Assembly (NCBI RefSeq): GCF_000331735.1
Contig: NC_020126.1
Coordinates: 62,001 to 126,000, forward strand
Direction: 5' to 3'
Source of the DNA: Myxococcus stipitatus DSM 14675
GTDB taxonomy: Bacteria > Myxococcota > Myxococcia > Myxococcales > Myxococcaceae
DNA: 64,000 nt
Each line of letters begins with the position of its first letter. The stretch's first letter is position 1. The notes below the pieces were generated by a model. It did not search any database, was not told where the DNA came from, and saw only the letters and a list, made by a program, of their open reading frames with translations. The position numbers and the translations under genes are program-made. This document shows positions 20,017 through 27,146 of the stretch, piece after piece.

Positions 20017-21525
20017 TCAGGGCGTGGGCTTCTCGGTGCGGGTGGCGCACTGCTTCACGAAGGTCTGCAGCCGGTCTCGCAGCTCCTTGCGGAAGACGGG
20101 GGCATAGGCCTCGTGGGCCATGTCCACCGCGCGGCGCTGGAAGGCGATGGCCTCCGCGCACCGGTCGACCTGGAGGAACAGCGCGGCCTGGATGGCCAGG
20201 GCGAACGGGCTTCCAGGAGACAGCTCCACCGCGCGCTTCGCGGAGGGCAGGCCCTTCGCGGGCTGGAGCGTCATCGCGTAGTGCTGGGCGAGGCTCGCGA
20301 GGACGCGGGAGTCGTGCGGCATCAGCCGCGCGGCGGACTCGCGGGCCTGCTCCTGCGTCTGGGTCTCGCTCCGGCCCTGGAGCAGCTCCGCGAGCAAATC
20401 CCACGCGCGCCCGTCCTCGGGGTGGGCCTTCACCAGCTCCCGCGCGCGGGCCAGGTGCTCCTCGGGGCTCGTGGACAGCTGCGCGGCCAGGAGCGTGGCG
20501 CTCACGTTGTGGGGGTCCTCGGACAGGGCCTGGGCCAGCTCGGCGCGGGCCTTCTCCTGGCGCTGTGCCTGGGTCAGCTCTCCGGGGGCGCGCAGGAACA
20601 GCAGGCCGCGGTTGGCGTGGACCTCGGCGCCGCCCAGTTCGCGCACCTGGACCTGGGTGGACACCGGCGGCAGCGGCAGGGTGAGGAACGAGGAGCGCCC
20701 GCTCATGAGATAGGTGCGCACGTCCCCGCGCAAATCACTGACGCCCTGGAAGGACACCTCGAAGGCGCGCCTGGGGTCCTCCGCGCGAGCCAGCCGCGTC
20801 TGGAACTCGTCGAAGCGGTCGGTGTGCATGTTGATGAGGTAGTGGACCCACAGCCACGCGGAGGCGTAGTGCTGCTGGTTCTCCGCCTCGTTGAGCAGCT
20901 CCTTCTGGTCCCACTCCCAGAGCTCGTCGATGTCCAGCCAGCCATGCTGCGTCACGTAGTTGCGGCTCTGGGTGTTGACCCGGCCGAGCACCGCCTCCTG
21001 GGTGCTGGGCTTGATGTGCGTCGTCTGGAGGTACTGGGCCAGGCCCTCGGCCAGCCAGCGCGGCTGGCGCAAGAGGACGTGCTGGCTCAGGTAGTGCGCC
21101 AGCTCGTGTGTCTGGAGTTGCTGCTCCGGGCCGTTGTCCAGGACGTAGCCCTCGCCCGACATGACGAGCAGCGGGCCGCGCTCGGTGGCGGTGACGAAGC
21201 CCACGAAGCGGCCCTGGGTGAACTCCGCCAGCTCGCTCGTGTTGCGCAGGAGGATGACGTCGAGCGAGCCCTGAGGGTTGAAGTCCGAGCCCCAGGCGAG
21301 CAGCACCGCGCGGCGGAGCTTCTCCAGCTCGGCGGCGGACTGCGCGGCGACCTCCGGGGAGAGGTTCGTGTGCAGGCGGAAGTGCTCACTGCGCACCTCG
21401 GACCAGACCCGGCCTCCCTCGGCGGGACAGAGTGCGCGGGAGCTCGCACAGCCCGTGGAGACCAACAAACCCAACACTGCGATTGAAAGCGGGGACATCG
21501 ACATGATGGGGGCGGCTTCTCTCAT
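20017..21525 (-). CDS. HExxH metallopeptidase-like lipoprotein with TPR tail
   Basis: A protein of 502 residues. The N-terminus carries a lipoprotein signal ending LLVSTGC. The middle contains a zinc-peptidase motif, QTHELAHYLSQHVL (HELAH), followed 14 residues later by RWLAEGLAQYLQ. That second block supplies the downstream Glu expected of gluzincin-type 'peptidase MA' proteins. The last 200 residues are tetratricopeptide-like (ARAELAQALSEDPHNVSATL, then ARLMPHDSRVLASLAQHYAM and GLPSAKRAVELSPGSPFALA). It probably acts or binds at the cell envelope. I chose the ATG at 21525. A Met at 21504 is also possible; neither has a clear ribosome site. The frame remains open far upstream of these without meaning. 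Confidence 0.8.
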   Translation of the reverse strand: MREAAPIMSMSPLSIAVLGLLVSTGCASSRALCPAEGGRVWSEVRSEHFRLHTNLSPEVAAQSAAELEKLRRAVLLAWGSDFNPQGSLDVILLRNTSELAEFTQGRFVGFVTATERGPLLVMSGEGYVLDNGPEQQLQTHELAHYLSQHVLLRQPRWLAEGLAQYLQTTHIKPSTQEAVLGRVNTQSRNYVTQHGWLDIDELWEWDQKELLNEAENQQHYASAWLWVHYLINMHTDRFDEFQTRLARAEDPRRAFEVSFQGVSDLRGDVRTYLMSGRSSFLTLPLPPVSTQVQVRELGGAEVHANRGLLFLRAPGELTQAQRQEKARAELAQALSEDPHNVSATLLAAQLSTSPEEHLARARELVKAHPEDGRAWDLLAELLQGRSETQTQEQARESAARLMPHDSRVLASLAQHYAMTLQPAKGLPSAKRAVELSPGSPFALAIQAALFLQVDRCAEAIAFQRRAVDMAHEAYAPVFRKELRDRLQTFVKQCATRTEKPTP

Positions 21526-21740
21526 GTCTGCTTTGTGATTCCCAGAGGGGCTGGGTGAGGGTAGGCAAGAGGGCGTGTGCAATGCCGTGGCCGTGCGGGC
21601 CTCGCTGTGATAGCCAGCCGGCAGCCACTTGACGCTCCGATGGCGGCGCGACCTTCCGGGTCGTGACCGTAGGGTGTCCTCGGGTGGCATTTCCCGACAG
21701 CGCCACTCGAGCCTCGACCACGTCGTTGCTGGAGGCACTC

Positions 21741-22763
21741 ATGGCCACCTCTGAACTTCCCGTCCTGGAGTTCGTCCTCGCGAACTACAAGAACTTCAAC
21801 GCCCGTGCGACGCGCGATGCGCTCCTGTCCTACTGGGAGCACATCTCGAAGGGCGGTCGCATGTTCTGGAGCGTCGCGGGCGCGATGTCTTCCGCGCAGC
21901 TGGGCATCACGCTCGCCCCCGCCATCCGCGCGGGGCTGATTCACGGCCTCTCCGTCACGGGCGCCAACATCGAGGAGTCGCTCTTCCGGCTTGTGGCGCA
22001 CCACTCGTACAAGGACTTCCCCGAGTACCGTTACCTCACCAAGGCGGACGACACGCGCATCCTGGAGAACCGGATGCGCCGGGTGACGGACACGAGCATC
22101 CCGGAGGACGAGGCGTTCCGCGCGGTGGAGAAGTTCATCGTCCCCATGTGGAAGAACGCGAGCGCGAAGGGCGAGCGGCGCTTCTGGCACGAGTACTTCT
22201 ACGAGGTCATCCAGGCGCTGGAGCCCTCGTCGTACGAGGGGGACCCGGAGGCGTGCTGGCTGCTCGCGGCGGCGCGGGCGAAGCTGCCCATCGTGGTGCC
22301 GGGGTACGAGGACTCGACGTTCGGCAACATCTTCGCGTCCTACGTGAAGACGGCCGAGTGCAACGCGAGCATCGTCAAGTCGGGCATCGAGTACATGGCG
22401 GACTTCTATGACCGCTACGCGGAGCTGTCCGAGGGCGAGGGCGTGGGCTTCTTCCAGATTGGCGGCGGCATCGCGGGTGACTTCCCCATCTGCGTCGTCC
22501 CGTCCATCAAGTACGACCTGCAGAAGCCCGTGAAGCCGTGGGCGTACTTCTGCCAGATCAGCGACTCGACGACGTCCTACGGCTCGTACTCGGGCGCGAC
22601 GCCGAACGAGAAGATTACGTGGGACAAGCTGACGGAGACGACGCCGATGTTCGTCGTCGAGTCGGACGCCACCATCGTCGCGCCGCTGGTGTTGAACGCG
22701 CTGCTCGAGTGCAAGGGCGCGCCGGCGAAGGCGAACGCGCTCATCGCGAAGTACATGAAGTAG
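21741..22763 (+). CDS. Deoxyhypusine synthase-like protein
   Basis: A protein of 340 residues of the deoxyhypusine synthase family, which moves an aminobutyl group from spermidine to a Lys or an amine by way of NAD. Bacteria lack eIF5A, so bacterial members must use another acceptor; homospermidine formation is one possibility. Visible family blocks include SSAQLGITLAPAIRAGLIHG, VTGANIEESLFRLV, VVPGYEDSTFGNIF, IGGGIAGDFPICVVPSI and the C-terminal NEKITWDKLTETTPMFVVES. In the last, Lys296 sits where the enzyme-intermediate Lys of the family lies (WGK), so it is probably catalytic. GGAGG precedes the ATG at 21741. It diverges from the metallopeptidase gene across 215 bp. Confidence 0.88.
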   Translation: MATSELPVLEFVLANYKNFNARATRDALLSYWEHISKGGRMFWSVAGAMSSAQLGITLAPAIRAGLIHGLSVTGANIEESLFRLVAHHSYKDFPEYRYLTKADDTRILENRMRRVTDTSIPEDEAFRAVEKFIVPMWKNASAKGERRFWHEYFYEVIQALEPSSYEGDPEACWLLAAARAKLPIVVPGYEDSTFGNIFASYVKTAECNASIVKSGIEYMADFYDRYAELSEGEGVGFFQIGGGIAGDFPICVVPSIKYDLQKPVKPWAYFCQISDSTTSYGSYSGATPNEKITWDKLTETTPMFVVESDATIVAPLVLNALLECKGAPAKANALIAKYMK

Positions 22764-22776
22764 TCGCGGTGCCGCA

Positions 22777-22808
22777 CACCTGCCGGGAGGAGGAAGGCCC
22801 GGCAGGTG
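22777..22808. terminator. Bidirectional terminator hairpin
   Basis: An 11-bp perfect stem, CACCTGCCGGG (22777-22787) with CCCGGCAGGTG (22798-22808), and a 10-nt purine loop lie between the convergent deoxyhypusine synthase-like and DoxX genes. Confidence 0.65.
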
Positions 22809-22819
22809 CGTGGTGGAGG

Positions 22820-23371
22820 TCACCCGGCGACGGCGGCGGTCTTCTTGGTCCGGAGCTGGGAGAGCAGGGTGTCGAGCGAGAACCGTCCGGGGCCGGCGCT
22901 GAGCAGGAGCACGGAGACGGCGGTGTAGAGCGTGGCGAGCTCCGAGGAGCCGGAGCCGAAGGGGCTGCGGCCTCCCGCGCGAACGAGCCAGGTGGGCAGT
23001 CCGGCGAACGGTTCACCCGGTCCGGAGTGGATGCCCATGACGCTCAAGCGGATGAACGGGTCATCGATGGGGAGGTGGGCGATGAGGATGCCCACGAGCA
23101 TGGTGCCCGCGACGCCGAGGGAGGCCAGGGGTGTGAGCAGTCCGACCATCCACGCCAGTCCTCCGAAGAACTCGGCGGCGGCGCCGAGGAACTGGAGCCA
23201 GCCGGGGAGGGAGGAGTCGGGGCCCATCCAGGAGAGGGGGGAGATCATCTTCCCGGCGCCGTGGAGGGTCATGAGTCCGCCGCTGAGGAGGCGAAGGACG
23301 AGCAGGCCCACGGAGAGGGAGGGGGTGGCGGGGCGGGAGTCGACGAGGAAGCGGAGGAGGGGGTGGCTCAT
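22820..23371 (-). CDS. DoxX-family membrane protein
   Basis: A membrane protein of 183 residues with about four helices. The DoxX hallmark RLLSGGLMTLHGAGKMISPL is followed by LQFLGAAAEFFGGLAWMVGL and SLGVAGTMLVGILIAHLP. The family is linked to redox or oxidative-stress functions in other bacteria, but the reaction is unclear. Its ATG overlaps the stop of the upstream TetR gene by four bases (ATGA), so the pair is translationally coupled. The regulator probably controls its own operon through the repeats at 24010-24052. Confidence 0.88.
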   Translation of the reverse strand: MSHPLLRFLVDSRPATPSLSVGLLVLRLLSGGLMTLHGAGKMISPLSWMGPDSSLPGWLQFLGAAAEFFGGLAWMVGLLTPLASLGVAGTMLVGILIAHLPIDDPFIRLSVMGIHSGPGEPFAGLPTWLVRAGGRSPFGSGSSELATLYTAVSVLLLSAGPGRFSLDTLLSQLRTKKTAAVAG

Positions 23372-23973
23372 GGGGATTTCTCGGAGGGGTCGGGTTCGAG
23401 GAGGGAGAGGGCGAAGCGGAGGGAGGAGCGCAGGAGGGAGGAGTCGGGCTCTGTCTTGCCGACGATGCTCATTCCCTGGACGAGCACGACGAGGTGGGCG
23501 GCGAGTGCGTGGGCGTCGTGACGGCGGCTGACGAGGCCCTGTTTCTGAGCCTCGCGGAGGGTGGGCTCGAGGGCATCGGCGAGCTTGGCGAAGGACTGGC
23601 CGACGACGGCGCGGACCTCCGGGTCATGGGGGGCGACCTCGGCGGCGGTGTTGGCGAGGAAGCAGCCGCGGGTACGAGCGGGGCCGGTGCATTCCTTGCC
23701 GCGCACGCGCAGGTAGTGCTCCAGGCCGGCGCGAGGGTTTGAGCCCTTGGCGAGCAGGCCATGGATGTCGACGACGCTCCGGTCGGCGTATCGGCGCAGG
23801 GAGGCGAGGAAGAGGGCGCGCTTGTCTCCGAAGGCGGCGTAGAGGCTGCCTTTGAGGACTCCGGTGCTGGTCTCGAGGTCCCGGACGGACACGGCGTGGT
23901 AGCCGGTCGTCCAGAACTGGTCGATGGCGCGGTCCAGGACCGCGTCCTCATCGAAGGTCTTGGGTCTGCCCAT
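23368..23973 (-). CDS. TetR-family repressor of the DoxX operon
   Basis: A regulator of 201 residues. The N-terminal DNA-binding domain is complete: FDEDAVLDRAIDQFWTTGYH, SVRDLETSTGVLKGSLYAAF, GDKRALFLASLRRYA. The C-terminal ligand domain reads TRGCFLANTAAEVAPHDPEV and VVGQSFAKLADALEPTLREA, the layout of the 'TetR_C_16-like/AcrR-type' regulators that control small stress operons. GGAGG lies just before the ATG. The gene overlaps doxX downstream and faces two tandem operator-like repeats upstream, so autorepression is likely. Across those repeats lies the divergent SitA gene, which could also fall under its control. Confidence 0.9.
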   Translation of the reverse strand: MGRPKTFDEDAVLDRAIDQFWTTGYHAVSVRDLETSTGVLKGSLYAAFGDKRALFLASLRRYADRSVVDIHGLLAKGSNPRAGLEHYLRVRGKECTGPARTRGCFLANTAAEVAPHDPEVRAVVGQSFAKLADALEPTLREAQKQGLVSRRHDAHALAAHLVVLVQGMSIVGKTEPDSSLLRSSLRFALSLLEPDPSEKSP

Positions 23974-24009
23974 GCGCGCTCCTCCAGGACCCGGTGGGGT
24001 CCTTTGTTT

Positions 24010-24052
24010 TTGGACGAGCGTTCAAGTAATGATTGTTGGACGGGCGGGCAAG
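24010..24052. promoter_or_regulatory. Tandem operator-like repeats between tetR and sitA
   Basis: Two related 17-bp elements start 26 bp apart: TTGGACGAGCGTTCAAG (24010-24026) and TTGGACGGGCGGGCAAG (24036-24052). The first is an imperfect palindrome of the kind bound by TetR dimers. They lie in an AT-rich patch with a TATAAAT string (24053-24059) facing the SitA gene and a TATACT string on the other strand, so they overlap the likely divergent promoters. Confidence 0.55.
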
Positions 24053-24131
24053 TATAAATGAGGGGTGGGTGCATCGGGGGTTGGCTCGCACCGCACGCCA
24101 TGACAGACAGGGGTGGTAGCTCTCGCGCCTC

Positions 24132-24803
24132 ATGAGAGTCATTCCTGCCTTGTGGGCCGTGCTGTTCGCCGCGTCTGGGTTGGGCTGCTCCACCGTCAGC
24201 AAGTCCCCCGTCTTGGAGGCGTGGGAGGCGGCGGAGCTGGAGTGCGACGACCCTCGGGAAGACCAGTGCGTCACGCTCTTGTGCTTGGGCGACGCCTGCG
24301 GCTTCTATCCCTGCGAGGACGCTCCGGGAGAGATTGAGCTCGTGCGGTTCCCGCCCGCGCGACCTCCAGCGGCCGCGGCGGCGCCGGGACGGGGTCCTCG
24401 GAGGAACTGGGGCGGCGCGCAGAATCTCCCACGCGGCGCCGTCATGACGTTCCCCAACTGGAACGGTGCTCCAGAGCGAATCATCCCGCCCTCACGCCAG
24501 TTGCCCCCGGGCCGCTGGGAGAAGCACCACATCTTCCCGCAAGAGCAACGGCTCAAGGAGTGGTTCGAGGGGCAGGGGGTGAAGATCCACAACTACACCC
24601 TGCCCATCCCGCGCGACCTTCATCAGCGGATCCACAGCGTGGGCGGGCACGGTGGACAGTGGAATGAAGCGTGGAGGGTGTTCAGCAGGAAGTACCCCAA
24701 CGCGACGCCCGAGGAGATCTTCAAGCACGCGGGAGAGCTCATCTATCGGTTCCAGCTCTTGGGTGGTCCCATCCAGCCGTACTATTCGAGGCCAGGAACG
24801 TGA
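24132..24803 (+). CDS. sitA6: SitA6-type polymorphic toxin lipoprotein
   Basis: A lipoprotein of 223 residues (MRVIPALWAVLFAASGLGC, cut before the Cys). SitA toxins are lipoproteins passed between myxobacterial kin by outer-membrane exchange, killing recipients that lack the matching SitI. After a Cys-containing segment (CDDPREDQCVTLLCLGDACG) and a Pro/Ala linker, the C-terminal toxin domain begins at WEKHHIFPQEQRLKEWF (His132-His133). It continues DLHQRIHSVGGHGGQWNEAW and ends ELIYRFQLLGGPIQPYY. The paired His and later His residues suggest an HNH/endonuclease VII-type nuclease (inference). It is followed 6 bp later by its probable immunity gene. No SitB-like lipoprotein gene precedes it. 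Confidence 0.85.
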   Translation: MRVIPALWAVLFAASGLGCSTVSKSPVLEAWEAAELECDDPREDQCVTLLCLGDACGFYPCEDAPGEIELVRFPPARPPAAAAAPGRGPRRNWGGAQNLPRGAVMTFPNWNGAPERIIPPSRQLPPGRWEKHHIFPQEQRLKEWFEGQGVKIHNYTLPIPRDLHQRIHSVGGHGGQWNEAWRVFSRKYPNATPEEIFKHAGELIYRFQLLGGPIQPYYSRPGT

Positions 24804-24809
24804 GGACCG

Positions 24810-25532
24810 ATGCGCCGATTCTTCTGGGTGGATGAGGACAACGCGGTGGCCGCGCGGTACGGCGGGAGAGTCGATGCCTCGCACAGATGGCGGCTGCCCG
24901 GCATGTTGAAGTGCCCGACGTGTGGCGCGACGTGGAGCGGCATGGGCCACCACTTCCCGGGGGTGGACCTGTCGCGACTGCCCGGGCATCGCGAGTTCGA
25001 GAAGGCGAGACCCGAGCCTCTGCCGGAACTCGAGCGCCTCCGTGAACAGGTGCGCCCGCTGGTACCCCCTCACACGAAGCTTCCACCGGGAACGGGCCTG
25101 GGCCCTCTGGAAGGAACAGCCTCCGGCAAGCTCCCGGCCTTCACCTGGGTCGTCGATCTCCTCCTCGTCCAGAGGGGGGGACTCGAGCGTCTTGAAGCAG
25201 AGGGCGTGAGAGGTCTCCAGGGTTACCCGACCGCGCTGCGGTTCCGACAGAAGAACCCACCGGAGCTGCTGGAGCTCCAGGTCGACCCGCATGGTTCGTT
25301 GCATGCCGACTGCATTCCAGCGGATGCGCCCCCGCCATGCTCGGCTTGTGGCCGCTGGGGCGTCGGCAGGCCCGATGAACCCATCCTGGAGGCGGCCACC
25401 CTTCCCTCGGAACGGGACCTGTTCCGAGTGGGGAACTTCGCGACCATGGTCATCGGCACGGAGCGCTTCGTGGACGCAGTGCGCCGACTCGAACTGGAGG
25501 GACTGACCTTCCGTGAGCTGCCGACGCGCTGA
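24810..25532 (+). CDS. sitI6: SitI6-type double-CXXCG immunity protein
   Basis: A cytoplasmic protein of 240 residues immediately after the toxin. It has the two CxxCG motifs that define this immunity family: CPTCG at residues 35-39 and CSACG at 177-181, which together probably bind one zinc. Other recognisable parts are the family start RRFFWVDED and the ending RDLFRVGNFATMVIGTERFV. In SitAI systems the partner neutralises only its own toxin, so the pair should be read together. The short spacing and shared direction support one transcript. It ends 3 bp from the convergent SDR gene. Confidence 0.85.
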   Translation: MRRFFWVDEDNAVAARYGGRVDASHRWRLPGMLKCPTCGATWSGMGHHFPGVDLSRLPGHREFEKARPEPLPELERLREQVRPLVPPHTKLPPGTGLGPLEGTASGKLPAFTWVVDLLLVQRGGLERLEAEGVRGLQGYPTALRFRQKNPPELLELQVDPHGSLHADCIPADAPPPCSACGRWGVGRPDEPILEAATLPSERDLFRVGNFATMVIGTERFVDAVRRLELEGLTFRELPTR

Positions 25533-25535
25533 GCG

Positions 25536-26414
25536 TCACTCCTTGCCCGGTCCACCCAGGATGCGAGGCGCCTCCGCGCGGTGGAATCCTTGGAACGGCT
25601 TGGACGCCGAGGTCTCCTCCAGCGGGAAGATCTTCGTGTTGCACGACGCCCCACCGTCAATCTTGATGAACTCCCCGGTGATGAACGAGGACACGTCCGA
25701 CAGCAGGAACACGATGGCCCCGCTCACCTCGGCCTCCGTCGCCAACCGCTGCAGCGGCACCTCCTTCTTCAACATCGGGATGAGCGCCTTCACCATCTCG
25801 TCCTCGTAGCTGTCCAGGCCGCTGGAAATCACCCAGCCCGGCGCCACCGCGTTCACCCGCACCCCCGACACCGCCCACTCCACCGCCGCCGTCTGCGTCA
25901 GGTTCAACATCCCCATCCGCGCCGCGCCCGAGTGCCCCATCCCCGGCATCCCGCCCCACGCGTCCGCGAGCATGTTCACGATGGACCCACCATGCTGACG
26001 CATCGACTGGAGATACACCTCCCGCGCCATCAGGAAGCCGCCCGTCAGGTTCGTCGCCACCACCGCCTCGAAGCCCTTCTTCGAGATGTCCGTCAACGGC
26101 GACGGGAACTGTCCCCCTGCGTTGTTCACCAACCCGTGAATGCGCCCGCGCGCCGCGACGATGCGCCCCACCGTTGCCTTCACGCCCTCCTCATCCCGGA
26201 TGTCCACCGCCTCCAGCGAGCACTCCCCGCCGTCCTCGCGAAGCTCCGCGGCGACCGCCTCCAGCTTCTCCCGCTTGCGCCCCAGCAGGACGACGTGCGC
26301 CCCCAGTGACGCCAGCTCGTGCGCCGTGCAGCGGCCAATCCCACTGCCGCCCCCCGTCACAATGATGTTCTGCCCCTTGAAGCACCCCGGTGCGAATACA
26401 GAGCGGTAGCCCAT
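25536..26414 (-). CDS. SDR-family reductase, PECR/DECR-like
   Basis: A short-chain dehydrogenase/reductase of 292 residues. The dinucleotide motif is VTGGGSGIGRCTAHELASLG, followed by HGLVNNAGGQFPSPLTDISK. At the catalytic position the usual YxxxK is replaced by HSGAARMGMLNLTQTAAVEW. The HSGAAR string is also seen in peroxisomal trans-2-enoyl-CoA reductase (PECR) and resembles the dienoyl-CoA reductase branch, which uses a different catalytic geometry. This points to an enoyl-CoA or dienoyl-CoA substrate, in keeping with the acyl-CoA carboxylase genes close by. It is transcribed in the same direction as the TetR gene, 27 bp downstream of it. Confidence 0.85.
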   Translation of the reverse strand: MGYRSVFAPGCFKGQNIIVTGGGSGIGRCTAHELASLGAHVVLLGRKREKLEAVAAELREDGGECSLEAVDIRDEEGVKATVGRIVAARGRIHGLVNNAGGQFPSPLTDISKKGFEAVVATNLTGGFLMAREVYLQSMRQHGGSIVNMLADAWGGMPGMGHSGAARMGMLNLTQTAAVEWAVSGVRVNAVAPGWVISSGLDSYEDEMVKALIPMLKKEVPLQRLATEAEVSGAIVFLLSDVSSFITGEFIKIDGGASCNTKIFPLEETSASKPFQGFHRAEAPRILGGPGKE

Positions 26415-26441
26415 GACGTCTCCTGTGGCCGCCTGGCGGCG

Positions 26442-27068
26442 TCAGTCCCGCCCCCGCCGGGAACGCAGCGCGTCCTCCAGCGTGAGCGCCCAGCGATGAA
26501 GAATCTTCTTCCGGCGCGCACTGTCGTCCCGCATCAGGTTCGCGAGCCCCAACCCTCGGATGAGGTCCAGCGTCGCCTGCACCAACTCGCGCGTCTCCGG
26601 CTCCCGGTCATCCACGCCCAGCAGCGTCACCGTGAGCCGATGCACCTCCCGGCCCACTTTCGCCTCCAACGGAAGCAACTGCGCCCGCAGCTCCGCGTCC
26701 GCGCTCGCCGCCACCCAGAGCTGCGCCGCCGCCGCGAACAACGGCTGCGTGTAGATGCCCGCCAGCATGTTCAGGATGCTCTCCGTCCGCCGCCCATCGA
26801 CCGGCAGCCGCGCCGCGCGCCGGCCCAGCTCCTCCACCTGCTGGTGCCCCACGTACTCCACCGCCGCGGCGACCAAATCCCCTCGCGTGGGGAAGTGATG
26901 CTGACACGCGCCCCGAGACACACCCGCCCGCTCGGCGATGACCGTCATCGTCGCGCCCGCCCACCCCAGCTCCGACAGGGCGCCAATGGCAGCCTCCATC
27001 AATCGCTGACGCGTGACGCGGCTGCGCTCCTGCTCCTGTCTGCCCGTCGCGCCAGATGACTCACTCAC
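26442..27068 (-). CDS. TetR-family repressor of the atu-like cluster
   Basis: A regulator of 208 residues. The DNA-binding part is RQRLMEAAIGALSELGWAGA, then IAERAGVSRGACQHHFPTRG, and the ligand domain follows (GIYTQPLFAAAAQLWVAASA). It is encoded divergently from atuA, as AtuR is in Pseudomonas, with a perfect palindrome between. The start is uncertain: I chose the GTG at 27068 because no ATG lies in frame before the helix-turn-helix. Another in-frame GTG lies close upstream near the operator. The open frame continues far upstream, antisense to atuA, but that extension is not coding. It probably represses both itself and atuACF, released by an acyl-CoA ligand (inference). Confidence 0.85.
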   Translation of the reverse strand: MSESSGATGRQEQERSRVTRQRLMEAAIGALSELGWAGATMTVIAERAGVSRGACQHHFPTRGDLVAAAVEYVGHQQVEELGRRAARLPVDGRRTESILNMLAGIYTQPLFAAAAQLWVAASADAELRAQLLPLEAKVGREVHRLTVTLLGVDDREPETRELVQATLDLIRGLGLANLMRDDSARRKKILHRWALTLEDALRSRRGRD

Positions 27069-27094
27069 GTCGGCCAGCTTGAAAGCCACTCCTG

Positions 27095-27120
27095 AAAAAA
27101 GCAAGCGCGCTTGCTTTTTT
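27095..27120. promoter_or_regulatory. Perfect 26-bp palindromic operator
   Basis: The half-site AAAAAAGCAAGCG (27095-27107) is followed directly by its exact reverse complement (27108-27120). It lies in the 78-bp divergent gap between the TetR gene and atuA, 26 bp before the atuA ATG. The Pseudomonas AtuR repressor is reported to bind 13-bp inverted repeats in the same type of gap. The A/T flanks could also let it act as a terminator-like hairpin, but its position favours an operator. Confidence 0.8.
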
Positions 27121-27146
27121 AGACCTCGCCTCCCAGACTGCCCGAC

